The notes under the pieces were generated by a model. It was not told the origin of the DNA and made no database searches. It saw only the letters and a list, made by a program, of their open reading frames with translations. A stretch of 64,000 bases of DNA from Rhynchopus euleeides (taxonomy: Eukaryota > Euglenozoa > Diplonemea > Diplonemida > Diplonemidae), in assembly GCA_963210315.1 (NCBI GenBank), contig OY723245.1:2059910-2123909 (forward strand), in the 5' to 3' direction. A program made the position numbers and the translations under genes. Each line of letters opens with the position of its first letter. The stretch's first letter is position 1. Shown here one piece after another: positions 9,760 through 19,316 of this stretch.

Positions 9760-12288
9760 ATGCGGGGCGATATGGACCGCCCACCCCGCAATGTAGTGCT
9801 CAAAGACATGATGAGCAGTACAGGAGATTTTGTGCTGAAGGCGGTGGAGAATGCCACCGCAGCCCATCAGGAGGCGCTGAACGGGTCCACACCCGACTGC
9901 GGCACCGAGTCGGAGCAGCTGATGGTGAAGGCACGCAACCTCGGCGTCAAGCTGCCCCCCGTCAACGCCGAGCTGGAGCGCCTGCAGAAGCTGAAGGCAA
10001 AGCTGAGCGACAGGCTCGACATGTCAGAGGGAACCACCACACACGGCACCACCCTGGGCGACGTAGTCCTCGGGTCCGCACAGGGGGACGACGGGCTCCC
10101 CCTTTTGGGGAACTACCGTGGGGTCAGCGTGTCGCTCCTCCGCAAGGCGAACACCATCGCACGGCACAACGACACCGCCCCGATGAAGGCGGAGCTCCGC
10201 TCCTGGATAGAGGAAGCGCAGCACCTCCACACCAGAGCAGACCGCGTCCTGGATGAATACGGCAACGACGCAAAGGGGGCCTACGGCACCTCCAGTGCTG
10301 CCGTGGGCTATGTCTCCCACCGTGCCTCCGACGCCAGCCACTCCGGGTGTGATTTCTCAGCCCCCCAGCTCGCCTCCATGACTGCCACCGTGCGCAACGC
10401 GCTGACCAGCCTCGACCTGATCAAAGGCGTTGTCACCGGAGGTGTGTCCCCCGAGAGCCTCACAGCCCTCCGCAAAGACGACCTGCTTGCGGATGCGGGG
10501 GGTATGTCCGGTGTGGAGGATAAGTCAGATCGCGAGGCTCTAGAGGATGCTGTCAGCGCGCTGCGGTGCGATGTAGGCCTCTTTGTGGAGGAGGTGAAGA
10601 GGGCGCCGGTTGGGGCCTTTGGGAGGCCACAGCCGCATCTCGCGTCGCCGTCGCAGCGGAGCAATGTGCAGCGCAGCCCGCAGTCCGACGGGGATGACGG
10701 CGGGGTGCCTGAGTTTGTCGACACATCTGTGCTGCCGCAGGAGGAGACGTACGACTTTGCAAACCTGCCGGGGTCAAACCCCATCCTGGCCGCTGCGACA
10801 GCCACCGAGAAAGGGATTGCGTCCGCAGCGGAGAACTGCGGGATGTCCCTCTCGATGGAGCAGATCAAGGAGGTCCTCACAGAGTTCTATCGCCAGCCCC
10901 GACTCGCCGCTAGCGCGCCTCTGAAGAAGAAGCATAAGCTTCGTCTCGAGAGGCGCTACATCGAGGCGTTGCGGCGAGAAGAGGAGCAGGTGAAGAAGCT
11001 CCGCCGCCGTGTCTACGAGCTGCAGAGCGAGGTGGAATGCCTGCAGGATGACCTCGCGCAGCAGCAGCGGGCCAACGTGCAGGCGGAGGAGGAGGCCCCG
11101 GAGGGGACCCCTCTGCAGATCCAGAATGACAGGTATAAGACGATCAAGTCGCTTGTGGAGTCGCTGTCTGCGAAGCGGGCGAAGGATCTAGAGGCGAAGG
11201 CGGCGGAGATGGAGGAGCATTTCAACAGCGTCGTGCAGAGCAATGAGACGAGCCAGGTTCTGTTTGACAGGCTGCAGAGTGACTACCACGACCTGCTGCA
11301 GGCGGTGCAGATGATCCGCCAGCAGTGGGCGAAGAAGGAGGAGGAGCTTGCTCTGAAAGAGCGGGAGTTGGCGGTGCTGCAGCAGGGCAGGCGGCGGGAC
11401 GACCAGCTCTGGCGGGCTCGCCTCACCGAGGTTGTGCGAACCCTGGTGCAGGCCATGACACCGCTGCCGGGTGTGTTTGCCGGGCTCCACACGCTGCTGC
11501 AGGAGCTGGACCACCAGGAGGCGCTGGACGCCCTGACGGGGCTGCTGAACCCGGTCCTTAATATGATCACCACCACGATAAAGTACTCTCCGCATGAGAG
11601 CTTCAGGCTGACGCTCACCGAGGTGCTGCAGCTTCTCGAGACGTATATTCTGGAGCAGAATTCGGGGCTTTCTGAGAAGAACCTCAACCCGGCTAAAACG
11701 GAGTGGACATCGGAGCTGCTGGAGGAGCGGGCGCGCGTGATGAAGCAGGCTGTGCCTTGCCTGCACGCGCATTGCAACAAGCTGACGGAGCAGCTGCAGG
11801 AGAAGCTGGAGGTGCTCGCCACGGAGAACCGGTCGAAGTTCCGCGAGTCGCGGTATATCAAGAATGTGATACAATACTCATGCGAGCTGATCGAGAAGAT
11901 CATCACTGGCGCATCGCCCATCCCTGAGGAGGGTCTGGGGGACAAGGCCATGGCGTTCCCGCCCCCGGAGGTGGCGCAGAACGACAAGGATTACGCCTAC
12001 TTCTGGCTGGACCAGAAGAAGATGCTGGAGGAGGCGCTGACGTCTCTCAACCTGTTTGTGATCCACGGGGGTGCCCGGCCCAACAGCGTGAACACGCTGG
12101 TGTCGGTGCTGGGGTATTGGAGGGCGAACGTGGACCAGCCCAACGGGGCACACAGCAAGCCTGCTGCAGCGGTGCCCTCAATTGCTGCGCCGGAGGCCCC
12201 GCAGTCGCAGGTAGAGGAGCAGGATGGGCAGCGGAGCAGCACCGTCACGCTGCGGCACACGGTTCGCAACAGCCTCGAGCCCCGCTGA
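9760..12288 (+). CDS. Large coiled-coil protein, function unknown
   Basis: An uninterrupted frame of 842 residues from ATG 9760 (MRGDMDRPPRNVVLKDMM) to TGA. An open frame extends upstream to 9616, but that part is proline/histidine-rich low-complexity sequence ending in a pyrimidine tract plus CACCAG. I therefore take ATG 9760 as the start. The N-terminal 350 residues are mixed, with helical stretches. A linker rich in Ser, Pro and Gln follows. Coiled coils run at about residues 388-445 (RLERRYIEALRREEEQVKKL) and 467-545 (AKKEEELALKERELAVLQQG). The C-terminal 280 residues are predicted helical with few repeats, and a disordered Ala/Pro/Gln tail ends RNSLEPR. No signal peptide, transmembrane segment or catalytic motif is visible. 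A cytoskeletal, centrosomal or trafficking scaffold is plausible but not shown. Codon use is strongly G/C-ending. Confidence 0.85.
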   Translation: MRGDMDRPPRNVVLKDMMSSTGDFVLKAVENATAAHQEALNGSTPDCGTESEQLMVKARNLGVKLPPVNAELERLQKLKAKLSDRLDMSEGTTTHGTTLGDVVLGSAQGDDGLPLLGNYRGVSVSLLRKANTIARHNDTAPMKAELRSWIEEAQHLHTRADRVLDEYGNDAKGAYGTSSAAVGYVSHRASDASHSGCDFSAPQLASMTATVRNALTSLDLIKGVVTGGVSPESLTALRKDDLLADAGGMSGVEDKSDREALEDAVSALRCDVGLFVEEVKRAPVGAFGRPQPHLASPSQRSNVQRSPQSDGDDGGVPEFVDTSVLPQEETYDFANLPGSNPILAAATATEKGIASAAENCGMSLSMEQIKEVLTEFYRQPRLAASAPLKKKHKLRLERRYIEALRREEEQVKKLRRRVYELQSEVECLQDDLAQQQRANVQAEEEAPEGTPLQIQNDRYKTIKSLVESLSAKRAKDLEAKAAEMEEHFNSVVQSNETSQVLFDRLQSDYHDLLQAVQMIRQQWAKKEEELALKERELAVLQQGRRRDDQLWRARLTEVVRTLVQAMTPLPGVFAGLHTLLQELDHQEALDALTGLLNPVLNMITTTIKYSPHESFRLTLTEVLQLLETYILEQNSGLSEKNLNPAKTEWTSELLEERARVMKQAVPCLHAHCNKLTEQLQEKLEVLATENRSKFRESRYIKNVIQYSCELIEKIITGASPIPEEGLGDKAMAFPPPEVAQNDKDYAYFWLDQKKMLEEALTSLNLFVIHGGARPNSVNTLVSVLGYWRANVDQPNGAHSKPAAAVPSIAAPEAPQSQVEEQDGQRSSTVTLRHTVRNSLEPR

Positions 12289-12766
12289 TGAGTTTCTGTG
12301 GAGTGGGTTGTTGGAGGAGGTGGAGGGAGGGAGGGAGGGTGTGTTGTTATTCGCTATCCGTTCGCCTTTGCGTTTATTCGTCGGCAATGTGCGGCCTCAA
12401 CCCGTTGTACTTGTTCGCCTATTGCACAGCCACCCGCAGCTGCCGCTGCCGGGGGGGTGAGGAGTTTTTTCGTGCAAATTCTGCGGCGCATTCGATTGTG
12501 CAGCGCTGGGCCCGGCTCCCCGGATCCGGGGCCCCGCCACTGAAGTCCCACGTTTCGTCCATCACCAGCATTTTTTACAAAGTGCTGTGAAAGAGGGGCG
12601 AGGAGAGGGGCTGTGGAGCAGAGGAAGGAAAACGAAAAAATGTGGCCGTTGACCCCAGCCTCTCCCCCACTAAATGGCCGCCCCTACTCCAAACACGCCG
12701 CTAGGGGCTGCCCACCAACGATTCTTCATAAGCTGGACAGTCACTACACTTTGGTTAACGTGTGCT
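12289..12766. other. Intergenic spacer
   Basis: About 480 bp between two plus-strand genes. No gene is seen. It presumably holds the 3' end of the coiled-coil gene and the promoter of the LamG-like gene. Confidence 0.55.
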
Positions 12767-12790
12767 ATGGCGATGCGGTGGGGCGTGTGA

Positions 12791-14386
12791 GTGTGCGGCG
12801 TGCTGGCCGTGGTGCTGCGGCAGGCGGCCGGATCCCATATTTTCAACAGCTGGAGAGGGACCTGCTATGCCCAGACACTGCCTGCTCGAGCTACCAGCTT
12901 CCACCTCCAGCCAGACGATTCGACAACGGTTGGGTTGGGCGCGTTGACCTTTGGGGGACCGATGTACATGCGTGCTGAGGTAGTCCTCACCAGCTACACG
13001 CAGTGGGGCCGCATCTTCGACTTCGGGAACGGTGCTGGGGAGGACAACGTGCTTCTCACATTCGCAGATGACAGGCGTGACTTGATGCTGCAAGTGTTCC
13101 GCCACGGTGTGGCGAAGCAGATCAGCTGCAAGCCCCCCATCCACCTGAACACGCGCTACACTGTAGAGGTTTCCATTGCACATGACGGAAACGCAGGCGT
13201 GGGTGTAGTGGGCAGGGTATACGTCGACGGTCAGCAGTGTGCCGAAGGGCCGTTGCACCTGCCTGAGGCGGTGCGCCGCAGCAGCACACTCATCGGAGCC
13301 AGCAACTGGGCGGGCAACCTACCCCTCAAGGGCACGGTTGACACCTTTGCGGTGTATACCTGTGGCGTTCCCAGACCCAGTTGTGACGAAAGGGATATCG
13401 TCAACGTGCAGGTCCCCAGCGAATCCTTCGCCGAAGAGGCTCCGTTGAGGTTTGGTGGGCCGATCTATGTGCATGCAAGGGTGGCGCTCAACAGCCACAC
13501 GCAGTGGGGCCGCATTATCGACTTCGGGAATGGCCCTGAGGCAGACAACATCCTGATCACTCTGCAGGACAACACGAAGCAGATTGCGGTGAGTGTGTAC
13601 CGCGATGGCGCGCAGCAGGGAGGGGGCGTCCTGTGTCCAGTGGAGGCGCCGCTCGGAACTTCCTTCACTGTGGAGGCGACCATCTTGCGTGAAGGTTCCT
13701 CTGATACACAGGGGGAGGCGACCATCTACATTGACGGTGTGGGGTGTGCGAGGGGCCCGGTGCACCTGCCTGCAGTGGTGGAACGCAGGAAGAACTACGT
13801 TGGGCACAGCCACTGGGCAGGCAATGCCCGCCTCGAAGGCATGGTGAGCAGCCTTGTCGTCTCCTCCTGTGCCAGGCAGATGCAGATGCCTTGCGAGATT
13901 ATGAAGCGGAAGGCCAGCTTCGACGACTCCACAACGGAACTCGGGGCCCTGACCTTCGGCGGCGGAATGTACCTCAGGGCAATAGTGACGTTCACCAGTT
14001 ACGAGTCGCCAGAGGTAACCATCTTCTCATCCACGAATGGTCTTGTAGAGCACAGCGTGGCCCTGAAAGTCGTCGGCAACCTCCCTAAGAATATGATTTG
14101 GCTGAGTGTGAGTTGGGGCGCAAGCGTGTGGTGCCCATTCGATGTGGTCCTGAACACCGCAATCACTGTGGAGGCGACCGTCACAGCTTCTCGTTGGCTG
14201 AGTGCAGAGGGTTACGACGGTCTCGGTTCCATCGCCATCAACGGTGTGCGGTGTGTCTCCGAATACGCGATGTCCCTGCCTGAGCTGCTGTACCGCCGCA
14301 CCAACCTTATCGGATACAGCAGCGGGGGTAGATATCCTCCCATTGGCGGCACGGTGAAGGACTTCGAGCTTTCCACCTGCCTGTAA
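12791..14386 (+). CDS. Secreted protein with three tandem LamG/concanavalin-like repeats
   Basis: An open frame of 531 codons to TAA. It contains three homologous beta-rich repeats of about 143 residues (roughly 48-191, 218-360 and 383-530). Each opens with LxFGGxxYxRA and continues with the signature SYTQWGRIFDFGNG (repeat 1) or its variants. Each then has TxEVS/TVEAT, an IDGVxC hairpin, a LPE/LPA motif, and closes near a Cys. Repeat 3 has lost the WGRI part. This is the LamG/ConA-like jelly-roll pattern of extracellular carbohydrate or protein binding. The first codons (CGVLAVVL, then Ala/Gly) look like the end of a signal peptide, but the frame begins with GTG. The nearest in-frame ATGs (12767, 12773) are separated from it by a TGA at 12788-12790. 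The true start is unresolved: sequencing error, non-AUG start or an unseen intron. There is no membrane anchor. Confidence 0.8.
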   Translation: MCGVLAVVLRQAAGSHIFNSWRGTCYAQTLPARATSFHLQPDDSTTVGLGALTFGGPMYMRAEVVLTSYTQWGRIFDFGNGAGEDNVLLTFADDRRDLMLQVFRHGVAKQISCKPPIHLNTRYTVEVSIAHDGNAGVGVVGRVYVDGQQCAEGPLHLPEAVRRSSTLIGASNWAGNLPLKGTVDTFAVYTCGVPRPSCDERDIVNVQVPSESFAEEAPLRFGGPIYVHARVALNSHTQWGRIIDFGNGPEADNILITLQDNTKQIAVSVYRDGAQQGGGVLCPVEAPLGTSFTVEATILREGSSDTQGEATIYIDGVGCARGPVHLPAVVERRKNYVGHSHWAGNARLEGMVSSLVVSSCARQMQMPCEIMKRKASFDDSTTELGALTFGGGMYLRAIVTFTSYESPEVTIFSSTNGLVEHSVALKVVGNLPKNMIWLSVSWGASVWCPFDVVLNTAITVEATVTASRWLSAEGYDGLGSIAINGVRCVSEYAMSLPELLYRRTNLIGYSSGGRYPPIGGTVKDFELSTCL

Positions 14387-14859
14387 CGCCCATTCTGCTG
14401 GGCATGTTTAGGTGCGCGTGGGACTATGCCTTCCAACAGCACAGTGTACAGACGTGTTGATGTGGAAAACCTTCCTGTGTATTGTTCATTATTGCTTTTC
14501 TTGTCCTTATCCCCTTTTGCTTTCAGACTGGGGGTCCTTGGCTCTAGGTGAGTTGCTCTGCACACTTTGATGAGGAGCTGTCACGACGAGCTTGCTCCGC
14601 TTTTGCTTCAGGGCTATCATCTGGCGACACATCACTCTCCACCTCGAGCTTTCTTCTCCCCCTTCCTTTTCACCTGTCCGACACAACCGGATATACAAGA
14701 TCAGTAGCTTCCAAAATCTGTCCAACCCTGCCCGCTCTTCTTTTTTTGATCCCATTGTTAGGGAGGTAGGGATTGCCACCAAATGTGTGGGGTTGGCGCC
14801 CCTGAGGCGGACGCCGCATGCGGACAAAATGGCCCCCGTTCACCCCGCAAATTTCACAT

Positions 14860-15061
14860 GACTGGCACAAGGCATTACTGCTCCATGAACAGCGACGGAG
14901 GGCACGCCAGCCTGGCCTGCGACATGGATGTGTCGCAGTCAGCTGGCGCCCCTCCTGCTCCGTCGCTGGTGCCGCGTAAAGGTCTTCCAACGAATCCGCA
15001 TGTAATTTCATCTTCAGAAGGAAGCCATCTGTCGAACGAGTTAAAGCTCAAGCAAGAATGA
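14860..15061 (+). CDS. Possible small ORF, 66 residues
   Basis: A frame starting MTGTRHYCSMNSDGGHASLA and ending NELKLKQE before TGA. Its codon composition resembles the neighbouring genes and it is evenly mixed rather than low-complexity. There is no signal peptide or recognised domain. It lies in the 975-bp space between the LamG-like and Canopy genes and could instead be 5' untranslated sequence. Confidence 0.25.
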
Positions 15062-15361
15062 CTAGCACACCCTCCTCCCTCCCCCCCGCTGAGCATCCCC
15101 TCCCCACCTCACATCCCTTGATGCCGACTGGCAGGAACTGCGCATCGTTTACTCCCGCCCCAGCATGACTTACTTCCACACACACACACACAGCATACGA
15201 CACAACACAGGCTTACACATTACTGGAGTGAGGGGTTTATATATTGATTCCCCAACAGCATTCCAGATCGCTTTGTATTTACACACCCTAACTAAAGAGC
15301 GGATCTGGTTCTGCTCTCCTTCCACTCCTTCCCCCCCTCCACCCCCTCCACCCCCCACACA

Positions 15362-16099
15362 ATGCCGCGCCTCCTCACCGCGGCTGCGGCGCTGCTGTGC
15401 TGCGCTGCCACCGCATCCTGTGCCAAGCCCACCCTGACGGAGAAGGCAACAGCAGTCAACACCGACACAAACCCCAGCCTCCTCGACACCTACAGCGTGC
15501 GGTGCAGCAGCTGCCTCGCCGTGGCATGGGAGCTGGGCGCCCTCCTGAGCACCGAGAAGGCAGCACCGGATGTGACAAGCAAGAGCCGGAAGGGGAACCC
15601 GAAGAAGGTCAGCTACCTCACCAGCGAGGTGCGCACCACCGAGCTGCTGGAGCGCCTCTGCCCCCTGATGTCGGGGTATGGGCTCTACAGCAGAGAGCAC
15701 GACGGGGTTGTGCTGTATCACCGCAAGTCGCAGTTCCCCGATGCGGAGGCGGTGGGCGGGGCGACGCAGCGGCTCCGCCTATTCTGCGATCGGTTCGTCG
15801 GCGACCACGAGGAGCAGCTGGAGCAGATCATCCGGCTGGGGCAGGGCATCGGTGCTGGGGACATGGAGGCCCTTGCCGTCAGCCTGTGCACCAGGACATC
15901 CCCGGAGTGTAAATCGGAGGGTGATGTGTTGGAGCGCATCCCGTTCACAGCGGAGTACCGTAATCTGTGGGCCGACCACAAGTTGCAGCAGCGCAGGGCA
16001 GAGAGGGAGCATTCACAGAGGCTGGAGAAGGAGAAGCTGCGTGAGACACAGGAGCTTCGCGGCGATGAGGATGACGATGATGACGGCGAGTTTGAATGA
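15362..16099 (+). CDS. Canopy-family (DUF3456) ER luminal protein
   Basis: A 245-residue intronless frame. Residues 1-20 (MPRLLTAAAALLCCAATASC) form a signal peptide. The mature part has six cysteines at 48, 51, 100, 142, 176 and 183 in the CxxC...C...C...C...C order of the Canopy/saposin-like DUF3456 family. The motif YSVRCSSCLAVAWELGALL and the pair ERLCPLM and LFCDRFV flank predicted helices. The C-terminus is a charged helix (QRRAEREHSQRLEKEKLRE) followed by an acidic tail, DEDDDDDGEFE. It has no HDEL/KDEL signal. In animals Canopy proteins assist folding or trafficking of receptors in the ER, and protist members are uncharacterised. A CT-rich tract immediately precedes the ATG. The stop is TGA, and the next gene begins 0.5 kb downstream on the same strand. 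Confidence 0.85.
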   Translation: MPRLLTAAAALLCCAATASCAKPTLTEKATAVNTDTNPSLLDTYSVRCSSCLAVAWELGALLSTEKAAPDVTSKSRKGNPKKVSYLTSEVRTTELLERLCPLMSGYGLYSREHDGVVLYHRKSQFPDAEAVGGATQRLRLFCDRFVGDHEEQLEQIIRLGQGIGAGDMEALAVSLCTRTSPECKSEGDVLERIPFTAEYRNLWADHKLQQRRAEREHSQRLEKEKLRETQELRGDEDDDDDGEFE

Positions 16100-16447
16100 G
16101 GGCCGGGATGGGTGTGTGTGCGTGTTTGTGTGTGTGGTGTTCTTCGGGTGCCAAGAGTCTAATGTGTGGTATCAGAAGGGCAAAATGGAAGGAGTTCTCA
16201 AAAAAACGGTTGCCACGATCTGCTGTTATTTTTGCCCTGCTGGTTTCTTCTTTTTTGATTCCCGAGAGGGCCTGGGGGTACACTTGGGGGAGGGGGGGGC
16301 TGGGGGTCCACCTCCCCCCCCCTTTCGTAACACGAGTTGCCAAATAACATGAAATCAGCAGACTGCTCTCCTCCTCCTCCTCTTCCTCTACTGCACGGTG
16401 GGGTTCGCCATTGCACGAGAAGTGTTTTGACCTGAGTCACCGGATGA

Positions 16448-16504
16448 GACCATACCCCTGCATTCCACCCCACCATACCCCTCATGTAATGCAGGGGTAT
16501 GGTC
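16448..16504. promoter_or_regulatory. 17-bp perfect inverted repeat upstream of the Mpo1-like gene
   Basis: The arms GACCATACCCCTGCATT (16448-16464) and its exact complement (16488-16504) are separated by 23 bp. They lie 94 bp before the ATG of the next gene. The repeat could be a promoter operator-like site, a 5' UTR hairpin, or a tiny inverted-repeat insertion. It is not found elsewhere in the window. Confidence 0.6.
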
Positions 16505-16598
16505 TTGGCAGTCATGTGCTACTCATGTGATTCTAGACTCTGCACTTCATTGCACCCGAACCCCAGCACACCCACCCCTGCAGGCATAGCGAGCAACG

Positions 16599-18473
16599 AT
16601 GTGCAAATCGAAGGGCTCCCAAGGGGGGATGTGGGCGGAGCTGTGCACCGAGTTCAGGGAGTACCACAAGAACTCCCTGAATGTGCTGCTGCACCTGGTG
16701 ACGACCCCCATGGGGTGGGTGGCGATGATGCGCCTGGCGGACAGCCTGTCGGGCGGGGCAGTCCGGCCTGAGTACATCGCTGCAGCGCACACGCTGATTG
16801 TGTTTCTGACGGCCAGCTTTGCACCTGCCGTCGGCACGCTGCTGATCAACGCCTTTGCCGCCTACCTGGCGCACAGCCTGGTGCTGTCCTTCGATACCGA
16901 GCTCCCCTACGGTACCGTGGCCCTGATGGTGGCAGGGTATGTGCTGCAGGATGTGGCACACTTCATCACCGGTGAGCCCACCTTCCAGAGCTCCTACAGC
17001 GACCCGCTCAAGTTTGCAAAGCACACGTTCTACCTGCTGCCGCTGTGCGTCGACAGCTTCCTGGCGCTGCGCCGCTCGCCTTTCTATTGGATGGTGCCGC
17101 GTGACACGACGATTGCCGCGCACATCAACGACACGAAGAGCCTCGACACCATGCGCAACTGGGTGCTGGAGACGAAGCCCAACAAGGACACCACGACCCA
17201 CTGGTGGTACCACGACCTGAAGGGGAGTGAGAAGAAGGCGTTCGACGACCTCGCCAACGCCAAGGAGATCAAGAGCGCCTTTGCGGGGGTGTGGGACACT
17301 CAGGCCTACAACGTGGATGTGGTTCACGGGATGAACGAGGTGTACGTTGCCAGCCCCACCGCGCTGCAGAGCAGCGACAAGGTGTTCCTGATGGACCACA
17401 TCGACGGGCCGTGGATTCTGTGGCCCTTCTGCACGGTGTACCGTGTGCTGGCCGCCATCAACGAGAACACCATCGTCACGACACACCTCAAGACGTGCCG
17501 CCGCGAGTCGATGCTGACTTCGGGGGATGTCCTCGGGTTCGACTTCAACCGTGAGATCCACCGCGTCTCCTTCGACCAGTCCAAGGTCTACGACGAGCAG
17601 CGCATCACCCTCAAGCTGCACTACGTGGTGTACCCCAAGGTGCTCCGCCCCTTCGGCCTCCTCCTTGCCTACGTCACCACGCAGTACGACATCATCGCGC
17701 GCAACCTGTTCCTCTACACCATCAAGCCGACCACCTTCATGCAGAAGCTGTCCGCCCGCGTCGGTGTCCTCACCACCACCTTCTTCGTCGAGCAGTTTGA
17801 GTTCTACGTCGGCCTCCACAACGTCATGAAGACCGCTGCCATCCTTGCTGGCTGTGCCCTGGCCACATCCACCGGGCTTCTCCAGGCTGTCCTGGGGGAC
17901 GTCCTCCACCTCGACAGCCTCGTCACGGCGGTGTCGGGCTCCGACTTCTCGTTCGACTCCATCACGACAGGGGGGCTGATGCTGGCGTGCACATCGTACA
18001 TCCACTACCTGACCTACATCAGCACCTTCTACTACAGGAGTGATGTGAACTACGGCAGGCTGCTGCGCGACTGCATGTTCTGGAAATCCATCGCCTACGC
18101 ACAGATGCTTTTCTACTACGCACAGTGCGACCTGAACATCGCCTCTGTGGCGATGGCATGCACAGGCCAGGCGCTCGCAGCATCCGCCACTGCGGCCATC
18201 GGGATGGACAGGACCTACTTCGGGGCAGAGCTGGATATCGTGGGGCCCAAGTGGATCTCCGCCTTCCCCTACAACTGCATCCCGCACCCCATGATCCTGG
18301 GTGCGGCTATCTGTCTTTCGGGGCTGTACCTGAATGAGGGGTTCCGCACGGCGTACCCCCTGCTGGTGCCGGTGCACGTTGTGCTGTATGTGATCCACGC
18401 GACACAGGAGCATCTCAACATCCACGACAAGGAATGGCGCAAGCTGCAGAGGAACAAGCCCCACACTGTGTGA
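16599..18473 (+). CDS. Multi-pass membrane protein: Mpo1-like (DUF962) domain fused to a phospholipid-methyltransferase-like C-terminus
   Basis: A 624-residue intronless frame. Residues 15-165 match the Mpo1/YGL010w (DUF962) family. YHKNSLNVLLHL gives His23, Asn28 and His32, and LQDVAHFITGEP gives His121 and Glu126, the paired His motifs of these iron-dependent alpha-oxidation dioxygenases of the ER. Several hydrophobic helices lie between. The central region (about 190-400) holds DKVFLMDHIDGPW and CTVYRVLAAINENT and is unrecognised. From about 410 there are further membrane helices. Near the end, PYNCIPHPMILG (557-568) with LYLNEG resembles the cofactor-binding HPMxxG signature of PEMT-type phospholipid N-methyltransferases. 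A charged cytosolic tail follows. A lipid-modifying ER enzyme is inferred, and the methyltransferase part is less certain than the Mpo1 part. Confidence 0.75.
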   Translation: MCKSKGSQGGMWAELCTEFREYHKNSLNVLLHLVTTPMGWVAMMRLADSLSGGAVRPEYIAAAHTLIVFLTASFAPAVGTLLINAFAAYLAHSLVLSFDTELPYGTVALMVAGYVLQDVAHFITGEPTFQSSYSDPLKFAKHTFYLLPLCVDSFLALRRSPFYWMVPRDTTIAAHINDTKSLDTMRNWVLETKPNKDTTTHWWYHDLKGSEKKAFDDLANAKEIKSAFAGVWDTQAYNVDVVHGMNEVYVASPTALQSSDKVFLMDHIDGPWILWPFCTVYRVLAAINENTIVTTHLKTCRRESMLTSGDVLGFDFNREIHRVSFDQSKVYDEQRITLKLHYVVYPKVLRPFGLLLAYVTTQYDIIARNLFLYTIKPTTFMQKLSARVGVLTTTFFVEQFEFYVGLHNVMKTAAILAGCALATSTGLLQAVLGDVLHLDSLVTAVSGSDFSFDSITTGGLMLACTSYIHYLTYISTFYYRSDVNYGRLLRDCMFWKSIAYAQMLFYYAQCDLNIASVAMACTGQALAASATAAIGMDRTYFGAELDIVGPKWISAFPYNCIPHPMILGAAICLSGLYLNEGFRTAYPLLVPVHVVLYVIHATQEHLNIHDKEWRKLQRNKPHTV

Positions 18474-18601
18474 TCCGCATCGTTAGAGTTTTTTTATGGA
18501 GTTTTATTTGTTTGTCCGAACGGCCCACACACCATGGGAGGTCTCGTTGAATCCCCTCTCCCCCCCCCCCCCCAGGCTTGCGATATACGTATAAGACGTA
18601 T

Positions 18602-19316
18602 ATGTATATATACGTATATATACGTTCAGATGAGACCCCCAACTCCCAGGGGTGCCGGTACAGTCAGGCCTGTTACTAACTATCGAACCATCAACACCTT
18701 TTTTGGGTCCCCTGATTCATTTCCATCGACCCACGCGAGGTGGGCTAGGTAGCCTTCGCCGTGCTGCCAGGCACTGATGCGAAGGACGTCTCTTGTGACA
18801 TGCCTTGTGCCTGTCGCGGGCCATATCCTCGCGCAGCAATTTGGATTCAGGCAATGGAACCAGACGACCCGAGCCTCAGGAAGGCGGATGCAGCCGTACA
18901 GAATCACATCTGTCGCCCGCAAGGAACAGCAGATGTTCACTACCGTGGCCTCCGGCGGCTGGGGGGCACCGCCCCCCAGACCCCTCCCTTTGTGGTACTG
19001 ATGCACAACCTGCGAACGCGCCAGACGTTCCGGACTGGAGAACGTGCAGCTTCGCTGCAAGGATGCCGAAGGATGCGGGTGAGGAGGGTATGAAAAGCCC
19101 TCAACAACTGGCTTCACACAGAGCTCTAAACAAAACCCCGTAGATACTCGTCACCGTTCCTTGGGAACTGCCTGGGGCGAATATAGGAATCCTCGGAACC
19201 CTGTTCCCAGCACCGCTGGTGGGGGGTGAACACTGAGAGGTCGCCTGACCAAAGTATAGGAGCGTATATATACGTTACGGCGTATACTGCCTGTACGTAT
19301 ATATACGTATATACAT
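18602..19316. mobile_element. Element bounded by TATATACG inverted repeats
   Basis: The left boundary TGTATATATACGTATATATA and its complement at about 19297-19316 delimit about 0.7 kb that includes one copy of the GC-hairpin repeat (18931-18985). The outer phrase CATGTATATATACGTTC recurs at about 24190. No protein is evident. A MITE-like nature is inferred from the inverted ends. Confidence 0.45.
18931..18985 (+). repeat. GC-hairpin repeat H, copy 1
   Basis: About 55 bp: AGATGTTCACTACCGTGG, CCTCCGGCGGCTGG, then a hairpin of six G and six C around a CACCG loop, then CAGACCCC. It is one of nine copies, all in plus orientation. Confidence 0.8.

Noticed and set aside
11188..11987. Minus-strand frames opposite the coiled-coil gene (228 and 234 codons).
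   Set aside because: Antisense shadows of a strongly biased coding region, with no independent features.
12767..12823. A 37-bp intron (GTGAGT...CAG) at the start of the LamG-like gene.
   Set aside because: Removing it puts the ATG exon out of frame with the body of the gene.
16533..18464. A 643-codon minus-strand open frame.
   Set aside because: It is a shadow of the GC-rich Mpo1/PEMT-like gene on the plus strand, with Val/His/Asp/Gly-rich composition typical of antisense to high-GC3 genes.
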